A stretch of 64,000 nt of DNA from Tupaia tana (GCA_026018925.1 JAKSZU010000006.1:132968092-133032091); one strand, 5' to 3'; positions 30,310 through 42,821 are shown, counted from the stretch's first letter. Program-made: numbers and translations. Notes: generated by a model not told the origin, from the letters alone.

Positions 30310-30655
30310 ACAAATGTTGGCCCACTATGGCCTGCTATCCAAACCCAGCTCAACTTCTATGAAATAAGAATTGTTTTCAGTAGCTGACCATTTACAAATT
30401 AATGACAGAAATGTTAACTTTGAACCCTCAATTAAATGAAATCCCCCCAAATTCATTGTTTTCTGACTAGTAGATTTATAGTATAAAAATTTACTCAATT
30501 AATATATTTTAAGCATGTTAGTAAAATTTTTGTGTAAATTGTTTTTCTCTCCTGAAGAACTTACAAAATAGCCTTATTTTTCTCCTAGCCTACAAAACCT
30601 AAAATATTCACTCTACAGCCCTTTTAAGAAAAAGTTTGCCGACACCTGGTTTAAA
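30310..30655. mobile_element. Possible hAT/Charlie-like DNA transposon remnant
   Basis: The right end GAAAAAGTTTGCCGACACCTG and the left GTTGGCCCACTATGGCCTG, with AAACCTAAAATATTCAC between, resemble the widely spread MER-type sequence that ends AGTTTGCCGACCCCTG. Internal sequence is AT-rich and too decayed for a firm family name. Confidence 0.45.
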
Positions 30656-31860
30656 ACAATCACAAAATTGTTTTATTCCCTATTTCTAGATTTTATAAGA
30701 TATGTACATATGTATGCATTTAGAGTGTATAACATAACTACTCACATAAAGGATTTATGAATACCTCCTAATGCTTCCTAAATCACTACCTGCAAAAGAC
30801 CACAATAACTACCCCTTGAAAATAGATTCCTATGGAGAGCTAATAATAATGGATGGCATTTATCTCACTTCAGAGTAAAATGAAAAGGAAGTACCACTTT
30901 TACCCAATAATTTAGTTTGGAAAAAATTAAAATTATACTGCCCGATGCTGGCTGAAATATAGACAAGAAAACCCATTTCTACATTAATGGTACCCATGTT
31001 AAATGGCACAATTCATCTGAAAGGCAATTTGGTAATAGATAACAAAATCCATTTAAATATTTACACCTTTTAACACAGTAAATGTACTTCTGTAAACCCC
31101 AAAATATGAAAACACACACTCACAAAGATGTTTAATGAAATTTTTTCGCAATAGTGACCTGCCCCTACCATTTTTTCCCCCATCTAACGACCTCACCATT
31201 CAACAAGTTATAGAAGTAAAAAATCTAGGCACTACCCTTTCTCTGAGAGTAACATTGCCAATAATTCTTTCCTCTTATTCTTCTACATCTTTTTTCCTCT
31301 TATTTTTCTACATCCTCATTGCTACAGCTACTATCTGTTGTTGTTTTTTTTTTTTTTTTAAGTTTGTCATTTCTTTTCTGGATTATTGTGATATCACTTT
31401 GAAACTGGACCTGCATTTGCGAGGACTAATACAGTTCAGAAGCCCTTTTAAAGAGAAAGAATGAAAAGTTCTGAATACAATAACCTGCACAAACGCTCCG
31501 ATGCCACCTGACGTGAATGGAAGCATACCAGAGGGGAAGTCGCGCAGAATAAGAAAGAGCACATAACTGAAGCTTAAAACTTGTACTTCTACAAAATTTA
31601 TAACAATATACGACCACAAAGACATATTGGCGTTTCTACCAAACTACTGCTAGAAGCTCTTGAAAGCATCATTTATTTAAGCTTTATTTCTACTTCTTGG
31701 TACCAGAGGGAATTCCAAACGTTCATTGAAAATGCTCATTATTTAAAACAAACAAAAACTATTCATGGATTTCAAACATATCTTAACATGTCAAACATAT
31801 CTGAACAGGTTCTAGTTTGCAGCACCAAGGACAGAATATTGGTTTGAAAGAGCCACTATG
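30656..31860. other. Unassigned AT-rich sequence, possible L2 fragment
   Basis: At 31,160-31,400 ...GACCTCACCATTCAACAAGT... and TTTTCTGGATTATTGTGATA vaguely follow sense L2. The rest is unassigned. Confidence 0.35.
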
Positions 31861-32190
31861 AGGACCAGCAGGTGGTGTGGTGGTTAAGGGGCTGGACTTT
31901 CACATGGCCAATTGCAGTTTCAGTCACAGACCTGGTGGCTTAAAAATCACGCTGGGCACGTGTGAATGTGTGCCCAAAATCCCAGAAGGAGAATGGAGGA
32001 GAAGGGATTATGGCATGGCCATGCCCCTCGAGGGGAGTGATCTCTCACTTTCCCTTTCAATGTCTCCCTCTGTATCTCTCTGGTATGTGCCTTATGGCAA
32101 ACACCTTGAAAAGAAATGAAAAGAAAAAAAGAAAACAAAAGAAAACAAAAGAAAAGAAAGGAAAAGAAGAGAAGAGAAGAGGAGAAAAGA
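31861..32190 (+). mobile_element. Family A tRNA-SINE with long A/G-rich tail
   Basis: GGACCAGCAGGTGGTGTGGT leads to GGCTGGACTTTCACATGGCC, CAGAAGGAGAATGGAGGAG and GTGCCTTATGGCAAACACC. The tail runs over 80 bp of AAAAG/AAAAC units. The flank agagccactat recurs as agagtccctat. Confidence 0.85.
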
Positions 32191-32396
32191 GTCCCTATCA
32201 GAGCAATGTGAATTCTGCTAAAATGGAAACATTAAATTTATGATATGCTTGGTAGAAGAATGATTAAAGTACTGATGCTTTATAAAAAAAATTTATGGGC
32301 ATGATGTCCCAAATAAATCAGCAGTTTACAAACATAATTTGTTTTAATAGGGGACAAGACAACTTTGAAGATAAAGCCCACAGCAGCAGATCACTT
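32190..32396. other. Short unassigned stretch
   Basis: AT-rich; nothing recognised. Confidence 0.4.
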
Positions 32397-32408
32397 ACGT
32401 TAACTTTT

Positions 32409-32577
32409 ATTCATTCATCCATTTATTTATTTTAATTTGACCAGAGAGGAACAGAATGAGAAAGAGAGCGAGAGTGCACAAAAGCTAGAAAGCAAGCTGC
32501 CAGGTCCGGGTCTCAAACCGCGGTCGGCCATGTGAGAGTCCAGCACCCTTAGTCACCACGCCATCTGCCAGCCCCAA
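32409..32577 (-). mobile_element. Family B short tRNA-SINE
   Basis: On the minus strand GGGGCTGGCAGATGGCGTGG, GACTCTCACATGGCCGACC, GCGGTTTGAGACCCGGACC and the TGGTCAAATTAAAATAAATA tail are present. The flank acgttaactttt pairs with aagttaactttt on the right. Confidence 0.9.
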
Positions 32578-32762
32578 CCTAAGTTAACTTTTTAAGGAAA
32601 AAAATTAATCTCGTTCATGCTCTAACTAAAGAGGATGATTAATATTAGAAACAGTAGCCAACATCATAGACATCTCAACTAGTTCAGCTTGCACAATTCT
32701 GACTGAACAATGAAAGCTGAGCAAACTTTGTGCTTAAGAGGGTGCCAAAACTGTGGTGCATG

Positions 32763-33020
32763 GGACCAGCAGTTGGTGTAATGGCTCTGTCACTGGACTC
32801 CCACTTAGTCAACCTCAGTTCGAGTCCCAGACCCCATGGCTTAAACTCACACTAGGCGCGTGTGCGTGTGTACCCAAGATTCCGAGAGGAGAATGGAGGA
32901 GAAGAGATTGCAGTGTGGCCATCCCCCCTGGGGAGTGATTTCTCGGTTTCTGTCTCTCTGTCTCTGTCTTTCTGGTAAGTGCATGTGCCCTATATGAAAA
33001 ACCTCTCAAAAAAAAAAAAA
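32763..33020 (+). mobile_element. Family A tRNA-SINE
   Basis: GGGACCAGCAGTTGGTGTAA leads to B box AGTTCGAGTCCCAGACC, TAGGCGCGTGTGCGTGTG, CCCCCCTGGGGAG and a poly(A) of about 17. Approximate duplications ctgtggtgcatg and ctgtagtacatg flank it. Confidence 0.92.
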
Positions 33021-33024
33021 AAAA

Positions 33025-33879
33025 TGCTGTAGTACATGCGGACAGGAGCAGAGCTTTCAGCGGGAAGTTTAAACTAGTGAGATCAAAGTCCTGAAACATT
33101 TCTTCAAAGAATTGTAACAGAAAATGACAGATGGCTTTACTGGTACGATCATGAAGAGAAAGCACAACCGAAGCAATGGTTACCAAGAAGTGGCGGTGGT
33201 CTAGTCAAAGAAAACATGGTCTGGTTTGCTAGTAAAGGTCATGGCAACAGTGTTTTGGGATGCTCAAGGCATTTTGCTTGTTGACTCTCTGGAGGGCAAA
33301 GGAGTGATAATATCTCCTTATTATGAGAGTGTTTTGAGAAAGTTGAAGCTTTAGTGGAAAAACCCCAAGGAAAACTTCACCAGAGAGTCCTTCTCCCCCG
33401 TGACAATGTTCCTGCTTGTTCCTCTTATCAAACAAGGACAACTCTATGAGCTTTTAGGGAAATTATTAGGCATCCACCTTCTCTTCATTTGACTCTTTGA
33501 TTTCTTTTTGCTGCCTTATCTTAAAAAAAAAATCTTCAGATGACACCCTTTTTTCTTCAGTTAATAAAGTAGGAAAGACTACATTGACATGGTTAAATTC
33601 CCAGAACCCTCAGTTCATTAGGGATGAGCTAAATGGCGGGTATCACCTCTTATAAAAGGATCTTAAAGCTAACAGAACCTACGTTGAGAAATAGAGTTTA
33701 TTTATCATTTAATTCCATGTTTTGATAGAATTTTTCAAGTCCCCTCCTCTCTGGCTCCTCACCAGTCTTTTAGATCCTGCAGTTTAGAACTTATAAGCCT
33801 TCTACTCAGTCATATTATAGAAGATTAATTCTTCTAAAAGGAAATCCTAAAGATATTTCTTCTCTACCTAAAAACTTTT
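33025..33879. other. Unassigned sequence
   Basis: Complex sequence without recognised repeat or exon. Confidence 0.4.
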
Positions 33880-34312
33880 CTTCCCAATAGGATAGTTGGT
33901 AGAGCTCCTCCCCTGATATCACCCCCATCTGCTTGTACAGTCTTTCTCTGTTGTTCCAAGCACGCTGCACTATTGAAAACTCCTTGTAATGTTCCTTCCA
34001 TCTTCCCTTATCTTAGCAGATGTTTTCTCTAACTGAAATGTATTTTCACCTCTGTTCTGGCCTATAGATTTCTTCTCAAGTTTCTATCCCAAGTTAACCT
34101 CTGAAAACATTCCCAGAATGGAGCTGAGAGCAACCTCTTTGGCCACTCTCCTCAAATATCACACTTATCATCTGTAATAAGGACTCACTCATTGTCTATT
34201 TCCCCTGATAAATTAAACGATCCTTAAAGGCAAAAACCTTGTAGCATTTATTTCCCGAGTGTCAGCACTGAATAAATGCTCTGAAATTCTCAATTGAATG
34301 AATGAATGAAAA
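33880..34312 (+). mobile_element. L2 LINE 3' end, sense
   Basis: ...CCAAGTTAACCTCTGAAAAC..., AAATATCACACTTATCATCT, AAACGATCCTTAAAGGCA and GTGTCAGCACTGAATAAATG end in GAATGAATGAATGAA, the characteristic L2 3' terminus. Confidence 0.65.
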
Positions 34313-34315
34313 AGG

Positions 34316-35287
34316 AGAAGCAAACAAACAAAAAGGCTAGTTCTGTGGCTTCTGCTTATTGGTACTGGCAGCATTTTTTTTTTTTTTTTTTTTTTTAGCC
34401 TTATCCTAAATTACTTTTGTGTGGCTATGTTTGTGTTGTAATGGAAAATTTAATTTACAATAAAATGTTTCTTTGAGGCTTACTCTAATTTTCATTAGAA
34501 CTGCTACCCAATCTCTTAAAGCTCTACACACCTGTGCCAGGCTATTTACATGGCCAACAGTCTACTCGCTACTTCGCTTGAAATCAAGTTGAGATCCTGT
34601 ACACAATTAGGTAAATACATGTCCTTAGTGCAGTTTCATTAAAGTGTGCTTTTCTTAAATATTTTGAAGTAAATGAGCATCTATTAGAGTTTTGGCAAGA
34701 AAAATCTTATAATGGACATTCTGTAGGTATGTATTTCAGGTCCTAACTGAAAAAAAAATAATAAAAACTTTTTGCCATCTGGAATAAAATTGTGACAACT
34801 GCTACAAGACTCAAATTATGTTCAGATGCATTCAGCCACATTTTTTGAATCACTATAATTCCTATCTCCCACCTAGGATGCACTAAAGAATTGTTTTTAA
34901 GAGAAAAATAGCCACAACAATCTGATAATTGTCCTAAATATAATCCCCATTGGAGTTGAACATATTTCATCCTTTTTAAGTTAAGCTATTATTATCACTG
35001 TCCAGTAAATGCCTACAGGAACATCATTAAAAAACAATTGAGTTTATCCTTTTTCTTTTGCATGATTTAAAATAAATATGTCACTTTACTGCACATTGTT
35101 TAAATATGTCCTACATGAAGCAGCCCCCATCCATAAATATGGCATATTGAGACATGAACATAGGTCATGAGGACCAAAATGCAAACTTCAGTCTTTAGGG
35201 ATAACACCCCGAACTCAAGTTGGCATCATTTTAATAGCTTCAGAACCACAGAACCTCTGGTGTGATCTATACCTTGAGTTCAGGCAC
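34316..35287. other. Unassigned AT-rich sequence
   Basis: It includes a T23 tract at about 34,374-34,396. No feature is recognised. Confidence 0.4.
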
Positions 35288-35297
35288 AAATTCATTT

Positions 35298-35606
35298 CCC
35301 TTTCTTTTTATCAGAGGACGCATGCACTTGCTAGAGAGCACATTTGCTCACTAGGAAAAAAAAAACAAACAAACAAAAAAAAAACAGAGAGACAAAGAGA
35401 AAGGGAAAAAACATCTCCCCCCTCCCAAAAAAAGAGGCATGGTCATATTCCAATCCTTTTCGTCCATCTTTTCCTCCTGTTGAGATTTTGGGGATACATG
35501 TGCACATGACCAACATGTTTTACAAGCTATCAAGGTTGAGATTCAGACCGTGCAGGCTACCATGTGGGATCTGCTTCTCTCATCACAAGGCCTTGAGGTG
35601 GGCTCT
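35298..35606 (-). mobile_element. Family A tRNA-SINE, old, internally expanded
   Basis: Minus-strand blocks are GATCCCACATGGTAGCCTGC, ACCTTGATAGCTTGTAAAAC, GGAGGAAAAGATGGACG and a GCAAGTGCATGCGTCCTCTG end. An A/C-rich tract at 35,356-35,390 interrupts it. aaattcattt flanks both sides (35,288 and 35,609). Confidence 0.75.
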
Positions 35607-35924
35607 ATAAATTCATTTTATGGTATGCTGACATCAGACTGGTCCTCTCCACAGACAGGAAAGGGTGTTGAGTTCACGTGATGGTACACACTTATATCTA
35701 AGTAGAAAGTCCTTTCCTGAATGAATATACCTCAGTCAGACTGGCCTGGTTGTTCAGAAGAAACACAGCATTCTCCTCATTGCACAAGCCTGCATGAAAT
35801 AGTTATCCGAGGTAAGGTGGAGTACAGCAGAAGAGACGCAGACTCATGGCATAGAATCTCTTCACTGCAATCAAGGTCCTTGGAACCTTAAAGTAAAGCC
35901 TCATTGAACCGTGATGTTAAGGGT
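35607..35924. other. Unassigned sequence
   Basis: Nothing recognised. Confidence 0.4.
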
Positions 35925-35990
35925 GAGAGCACGTGCCCTAAAGCAAAAACCTCTCAGAGAAAAAAAAAAAGAAGAAGAAGAGGCCCTTCT
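35925..35990 (+). mobile_element. 3'-end-only fragment of family A SINE
   Basis: GAGAGCACGTGCCCTAAAGC continues into AAAAACCTCTC, then an A-rich and (GAA)n tail. This is the last 35-40 bp of the family A consensus without head or body. It is either a 5'-truncated insertion or what is left after a deletion. Confidence 0.75.
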
Positions 35991-37071
35991 ATGTATGAAC
36001 TAAGCTAAGAGCAGACATAGACCTTTCTGAGAGGAAAATAAGATAGTCAAAGCACATACACACATTCAGGATCCATGAACAAGACAATGGGAAGATGCCT
36101 GCCCTCTGCCTTCCACTGCCCCAACTCTCTCTCATAAAAGTGGAATGACCACATGTTAGATTGCAAGATTCAACTAAGACACCACCATCAATCAGATAGG
36201 ATATTTAAAAGTAAGAGCAAGATAAAAATCCAGGTTTAAAAAAAACATTAAAAGCTAACTCAATAGCTCTAAAAGCTAAAAGGACAACAGACAGGACTGA
36301 AAGCATGGAGATGAAGACAATTTTTATAAAGAGGTTCTTAGATAGAACAACTGCCCTATGACAAGTCCTATCTCCCACCACGTGAGAGGGAGAGAAGGGG
36401 CCCCTTTTCCACAAGTCTTAGAGAGGCTTCAAAGAGACAATTTAGAAGGCCTGCATGTATCCCATGGAGTTTAGAAGACCCAACGGATTGAAGACTGGTT
36501 CTCACCCTGGGAATCTGGAGGACAAGGGGGTTAGGCTAGGTGTAGCTCTAGAATCTGAGAAGTACAAGCACCCCTGTCTGCACATGAAGGTTAGCAGGAG
36601 GCACATTTTCATGACCTAGGTATGGGACATGAGCTAACCTGAAGTCCAAGAAGACTGCCTAGAAGTATCCACGATACAACAAATATGAGAGTCCATGAGA
36701 AATGGACCATCTGTGGACCAGGAGTTAGGTGGAGAGAGAATAGCTAAAAGAGACATCCTGCCCAAGACAAGAAGGTTAAGGCCAGATTGGTCCGCAAGGG
36801 ACCCACCAAACTTCCTCTAATGTGGCCAAGTAAGTGTAAGATGTTTAGCATCTATTAGTCCCAGAGAGCACAGGGTCAGTTTAGCATGGCATCAATTCAA
36901 GAGGAAACATCCCTGAGTTACTTTTTCTTTTTTCTCATGCTCCAACCCCTGACAGGTCAACAGCGACAAATAGCAAGTGTAAGAGGAGACAGATAAGGAG
37001 AGAAGGAAAATGACACACATTCTCCCATTACAACAGTCTAACTAAAAACGGGGCCCAGTGAGGGGAGGAGA
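35991..37071. other. Unassigned purine-leaning sequence
   Basis: No repeat is assignable. Purine richness and lack of CpG resemble decayed MaLR internal sequence, but I cannot prove it. Confidence 0.3.
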
Positions 37072-37085
37072 GGTAATTTAATATT

Positions 37086-37343
37086 TTTTTTTTTTGGAGA
37101 GGTTTCGCTATAGGGCATGTACGCTCGCCAGACAGACAGAGACATAGAGACAGAAAGTGAGAAATCAGCCCCCAGGGGGGATGGTCATGCCACAATCCTT
37201 TCTCCTCCATTCTCCTCTTGGGATCTTGGGCATGCACGCACACGTGCCCGGCGTGAGTTTTAAGTCACCGGGTCCGGGATGCGAACTGCGGTCGACTACA
37301 TGGGAGTCCAGCGACATAGCCATTACGCTAACTGCTGGTTCCT
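37086..37343 (-). mobile_element. Family A tRNA-SINE, young
   Basis: It is full length in minus orientation with head GGAACCAGCAGTTAGCGTAA and B box AGTTCGCATCCCGGACC. Intact CGCTCGCC and TCGCTATAGGG lie in the end block. A perfect 14-bp duplication, ggtaatttaatatt, is at 37,072-37,085 and 37,344-37,357. Confidence 0.95.
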
Positions 37344-37357
37344 GGTAATTTAATATT

Positions 37358-38587
37358 AAATTGACTTTGAAGCTATGATTATGGTCTGATATTGGACATT
37401 CTTCATTCTGAATAGAGATTACATTTGTGACTTAAAATGTCCTGAAGAATTTTCTTTTTTAGTCTAAACATGAACCTATTAGGAATGGAGCCTGCTAAGA
37501 CCTAAATTTCACAAAGGGCAGAGGAATACTCACCATCCTTCTCTACTATATGTTACAGAAACAGCAGGAGAACAAAAATAGTGTTTTGATAGATTTCCTA
37601 AGATGTGCCTTTTCAAAGTACTGTTACAGAGAAAAATCTCAAATGTCTTGGGGAACAATAAGGGCAGGGGGAAAAGCACTTACTTCTTGGGGAGAATCTA
37701 AACCTTAGACATGAGTGAGTAGCATATCCAAGACAGACTTGACTGGCCTTGCATAGGACCCTGTGCAACAGTTGACAAAGACACTGTAGAACAAGTCCAC
37801 GTGCCATGGAGTGGCAATGCAAGGACAAGGAGCTTTGAATTGTCTTAAAGAGCTTCCTCGGGCTCAGCCAGAACCACGCCATGCCCTCTGTATGTCGAGA
37901 AGGTACTTGGAAGAAGTTAAGAGAGAGAAAGCAGAAGATCCTTGAAGGTAAATCAAGGTGTGCCTCAGCTGTCCTCCATATGTAGACAGGGATAAAAAGT
38001 TGATGTGACTTAGGGGAAAGGATGGGTGAATTGCTAGGGATTCACTCCTTGGAAATGTAGCACCTCATAACCTCCCCGTGAATGTAGATGGAACCATAGA
38101 TTATAGCCACATGGTTAAATGGAGGATGCCAGTGAAATGTGGTTAAGCAACAGAAGAATAAATGAAGTCCCATTTCTTGCACACATAGATAAGAGACATA
38201 CCTGTCACATGCAGGAAGGTTTGTCTAAGAAATACTTCTAAAGATCCTCTTGAAGTGTGACTTTGCACCACAGACTGGTTAAAAAGCCTAGAAGAGAATT
38301 AGAGACAAGTCATTTTAAGGCAGAGTCACTGTGTGCAGAAACAAGGTTCAGTCTTTGAAGTTTTAGCTGTTTGAGAAAATACGAGTGAAGTGCAATAAGT
38401 CCAGCATGGAGAATATAATACATTTACTACAGACCCCTTCACACCTTAAAATTCCACCTAGACAGATGTAGAATGATCAATAGAAGAAAATAGAGTGAAT
38501 CTAGCTGTTTGGCTTATTTTTGAAATAAAAGATTTCAAATCTCAGAGGAACACATAGAAAAAAAGACTCATACTAGTGAGTTTTTAA
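37358..38587. other. Unassigned purine-leaning sequence
   Basis: No repeat or exon is recognised. The minus-strand 89-residue frame at 37,613-37,882 has no motif. Confidence 0.35.
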
Positions 38588-38825
38588 AAGTGTTTTTGCC
38601 ATATCGCATGTGTGCTCACCAGAAATAGACGGTAAGAGGGAAGGTGATAACTCATCCCTAGGAGGATGGCCATGCCACAATCACTTCTCCATTCTCCTCC
38701 TGGGATTTTGGGCACACAAGCACATGTGCCCAGCATGATTCTCAAACTCCTGGGTCTGGGACATAAATGGCAGTCGGCCATGTGGGAGTCCAGCACCTTA
38801 ACCACCATGCCACCTGCCAACCCCT
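38588..38825 (-). mobile_element. Family A tRNA-SINE, old copy
   Basis: On the minus strand GGTTGGCAGGTGGCATGGTG, GACTCCCACATGGCCGACTG, CAGGAGTTTGAGAATCATGC, GAGGAGAATGGAGAAG and a GCACACATGCGATATGGC end are recognised. It abuts the L1 3' end. Confidence 0.85.
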
Positions 38826-39170
38826 ACACTTTAATTTTTTAATTAAATATTTTAGCTGGACATCATTGTAGAATCACTTGCAGTCATACAAAATAATACG
38901 GAGAGATTCTTTATCCCCTTCACTCAGTTTGCCCAGTAGTACCATCTTGTAAAACTACCATAAAATGTCACAACCAAAACCTTGACATTGACCAAGTCAA
39001 GATGCAAAAAATTTCTATCAGCACAGCAAACAAACCCTCTTGTTGCTCTTTTACAGCTGCACTAATTTCCACCCCAGCCTACTCCTCTTTAAGCCTTGGA
39101 AACCACTAATCCAATCAGTTTCTACAACTTTGTCAATTCAAAAGTATTATGTAAATGAAATCATACACTC

Positions 39171-39439
39171 GGGAACCAGCAGTTAGTGTAATGGCTATGT
39201 CGCTGGACTCCCATGTAGTCGACCGCGGTTCGCGTCCCAGACCTGGTGGCTTAAAACTCACACCAGGCGCGTGTGCCTGCATGCCCAAGATCCTGAGAGG
39301 AGAATGGAGGAGAAGGGATTGCGGCGTGACCATCCCCCCTGGGGGGATGTTTCTCGCTTTCTGTCTCCATGTCTCTCTCTGTCTGTCTGGTGAGCACACG
39401 CGCCCTATAGTGAAAACCTCTCCCCCCCAAAAAATATAT
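39171..39439 (+). mobile_element. Family A SINE inside L1M
   Basis: GGGAACCAGCAGTTAGTGTA leads to GTAGTCGACCGCGGTTCGC, CACACCAGGCGCGTGTGC, CCCCCCTGGGGGG and CCTATAGTGAAAACCTCTC. The 16-bp duplication atgaaatcatacactc is perfect (39,155-39,170; 39,440-39,455). Confidence 0.95.
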
Positions 39440-40478
39440 ATGAAATCATACACTCAATATAGTTCTCTAGAAATTCATCCAGGTTGATGTGTATATGAAC
39501 AGAACATTTGGTTTTTTTATTAATGAATAGTGTTTTATTGCATGGATTGTTTGATCATGTACCTGCCCATCAAAGGACACTAAGATATTTCAAGTTAGGG
39601 ATTATTATGAATAAAGCTGCTATACACAGTTATATATAGGTTTTGGTATATGAGTTTTGGTAAACTTCTATTTGAATGGAAGTTTTCCCTTCTCTGAGAT
39701 AAATGTCCAGGGGTGTACTGTGTGGTAGCTGAAAGGTTTTTTTGTTTTGTTTTCCCCAAAATTTACCAAACTATTGCAGAATGGTTGCAACATTTTACAT
39801 GCTCACCAACAATGTCTAAATGAGCCCATTTCTATACATCTTTGCAAGCATTTGGTGTTGTCACTATTTTTTACTTTAACTATTCTGTATTTCTCTAATG
39901 ATTAACAGTGCTGAACATCTTTTCATGTGTTTAATTGCTATTTGCATACCCACTCTTCAAAAATGATTCTTTGGGTCTTTTGTTCATTTTGTAATTGAAC
40001 TATTTATTTTTTGACTGTAGAGTTCAAACAGTTTATATTACGTGATACTATTTCTTTATCAGATTTATGGCTTGCCAACCTGTTCCCCACTCTATAGCTT
40101 GTCTTTTCATTAGGTTAATAGGATCTTCCTCATAGCAAAGTTTTTAATTTCGGTGAAGTCCAATTCATCAACTTTTCTTCTTATAGATTGTGCTTTTGGC
40201 ATACAGTTTTAAAATGCTTTGCCTGACTCCAGATCCTAAAGATTTTCTGTTATGTTTTCCTAAAAGTTTTACAGTTTTAAGTTTCTCATTTAAGTCCATG
40301 ATCTATTTCAAGTTTAGTGTAAGTTGCAAGACTTAGATCAAGGTTCATAATTTTTGCCTACAAATGTCCAAATACTTCACTACCACTGGATACCGAATTC
40401 TTCCATCACCATAATACAAAGACTATGCTAACTCTATTAAGTTGGTTTTATGCCTTTGTTAAAAATCAGACCAATATA

Positions 40479-40600
40479 GAGGAGCAGTTCAAAAAGTTCA
40501 TGGAAAATGGTACCTAAGTTTGTATTTTGGTGCAAAACCGCTGAATTCCATGCATAACCTTTTTTATTATTATGCATTCTCCATGAACATTATGGATACC
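40479..40600. mobile_element. MITE-like insert in L1M (TTCAAAAAGTTCATGG type)
   Basis: The left part reads gttcaaaaagttcatggaaa and the right part cattctccatgaac, giving partial inverted repeats. The insert separates L1 sequence that is normally contiguous. TA occurs at the left boundary. I recall similar termini in mammalian mariner-derived elements but cannot name the family. Confidence 0.5.
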
Positions 40601-41947
40601 ATTCATATTTGTGTGAATCTATTTCTGAGTTCTCTGTTTTGCTGCATTGATATTTATGTCTATCCTTCTGTGAATATGAGATAGTATTGATTACTGTATT
40701 GATTAGATCTTGAAATTAGTAGATTAATTCCTCCCACTGTATTCTTTTATTTCAAAGTTATTTTTTTCTTTAATCTATTCTTTTGCTTTTCCATACAAAG
40801 TTTAAAATAATCTTGTCTATACTTACAAAAATCCATGCTGGGATTTTGACAGTAATTGTGTTAAACCAGCAGGTTGGGGAGAATTAATATCTTTGCTATG
40901 TTGGGTATTCCAAACTATGGACATGACATATCTATTTACTAAGATCTTCCATCAACATCGCATGGCTTTAAGCATATAAAGCCTGTAATATGCTTTATCA
41001 GATTTATACCCAAATATCTTCTTTTTTGAATGATTATAACAATACTGTACTTTTATTTTAATGTTCAGGTACTCATTGCTAGTAAATATGAATATAATTG
41101 ACTTTTGTATGTTTATCATATATTCTGCTACTTTGCTGAACTCAAACTAGTTTGGGAAGTTTTGTTTAGTTTTTATTTTTACTGTTCCTTGGGATTTTAT
41201 ACATAAACAATCATATGACCTGCAAATAGGGACAGTTTCATTTTTTCCTTTATGACCTATATGCTTTTGGTTTCCTTTTTCTTGCCTGTTTGTACTGGCT
41301 GAACAGTCTAGCACTATGTTGAAGAACAGAGCTGAGAACAGACACCCTTGACCTTGATCTTGATCTGAGAGGAAATAATTAAATTTTTCATTGTTATATG
41401 TATGTTAGCTGCAGATTTTAAAAAATATATATATATGGTCTATATCAAGTTGAGGAAGTTTTGTTTCCCCATCTCTCTGAGAGTTTTATTATGAATGGAC
41501 ACAAAATTTTATCATTGCCTTTTCATCATTTTATAAAATTATGTAATGTTTCCTCTTAAGTTTGTTTATATGGTGAATCACACTGATCATTTTTAAGAAC
41601 TGAACCAGATGTGCATCACTGGAAAAAACCCATTTTGGTTACAATGGATCACTCATTTTATATATTGTTGAGTTCCATTTGCTAATATTTTGTTAAGGAT
41701 TTTTGTTCCTGTATTTATAAAGGATATTAGGCTAACTTCTTTTCTTGTATCTTTGTCTTTTTTGGTATGTGGATAATAATAATTTCATAAAATGAATGGT
41801 TTGTTTGGAACAGATTACATAAAATTGATATTAACTTCTCTTTAAATGATAAAATTGTAATATCAGCTAGGGAGGAAGATTGTTTTTTCGAAATTTTTAA
41901 AATTATTTATTATACTTCCTTAATGGTTATTGAGGTTTTTGGGTGGT

Positions 41948-42105
41948 GTTGTTTTTTAAGGTCTTTGCCATAGGGCTTATGCACTCACCAGAAAGAGAGA
42001 AAGAGAGAGAGACAGAGAGAGAAAGTAAGAAATTGCCCTCCCCAGGGGAGATGACCACACTACAATCCCTTTTCCTCCAGGGATATCGGACATGCATGCA
42101 CACAA
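41948..42105 (-). mobile_element. Family A SINE lacking its tRNA head
   Basis: Plus-strand AGGTCTTTGCCATAGGGC, GCACTCACCAGAAAGAGAG, CCCCAGGGGAGATGACC and TCCTCCAGGGATATCGGACA are the tail and body blocks in antisense. The element then stops at CATGCATGCACACAAA and L1 resumes. The tRNA-like promoter is missing. Confidence 0.8.
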
Positions 42106-42560
42106 ATTTTCTATTTGATATTGTGTGAGTTGTGATACTTCTTTATTTGTGTGTGTGGAATTGGTCCATTTTATTTAAGTTGTGCAATTTACACACACAG
42201 TGTTGTTTGTAGTGTACTATATTATCCTTTGGCTGTCTGCAAAATCTACAATGACATACCAGTTTTCATTCTTTATATGGGTAATTTGTGTCTTTTGTTA
42301 CTTTGACAGTCTTTTAGAAATCTGTCAATTTTAATGATCTTTTCCATTTTTTCCATTGATTGTTTTTGTTTTTGACGTTGTTGGCTTTTGTTAATATTAT
42401 TATTTCTTCCCTTCTGCTTGATTTGGGTATATTCAGCTCCTCTTTTACTAGGGTCTTGAAGAAGGAGCTTATTGATATGAAGTTTTTCCTCTACAACTGT
42501 ATTTGTTCAGTGCTATAAATACCCCTCTCTGTGTTCCACAGATTTTTATGTTGCATTCTT

Positions 42561-42821
42561 TTTATTTTTAAGAGATATTTTTGCTACAGGGCATGTATAC
42601 TTACTGGAGAGACAGAAAGAGATGGAGAGACAGAAAGCTAGAAATCACCCCCCAGGGGGGATGGCCACACCGCAATCCTTTCTCCTCCATCCTCCTCTCA
42701 GGATCTTGGGCACGCACGCACACAAGCCTGGCGTAAGTTTTATGTCACCTGGTCCAGGACTTGAGCAACAGTTGACTACGTTGGACTCACTAATGTAACC
42801 ATTATGTCATCTGCTGGTCTC
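42561..42821 (-). mobile_element. Family A SINE inside L1M
   Basis: It is full length in minus orientation with head GAGACCAGCAGATGACATAA and the CCCCCCTGGGGGGTG palindrome intact. tatgttgcattctt on the left and tatgttgtattctt on the right form the duplication. Confidence 0.93.
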
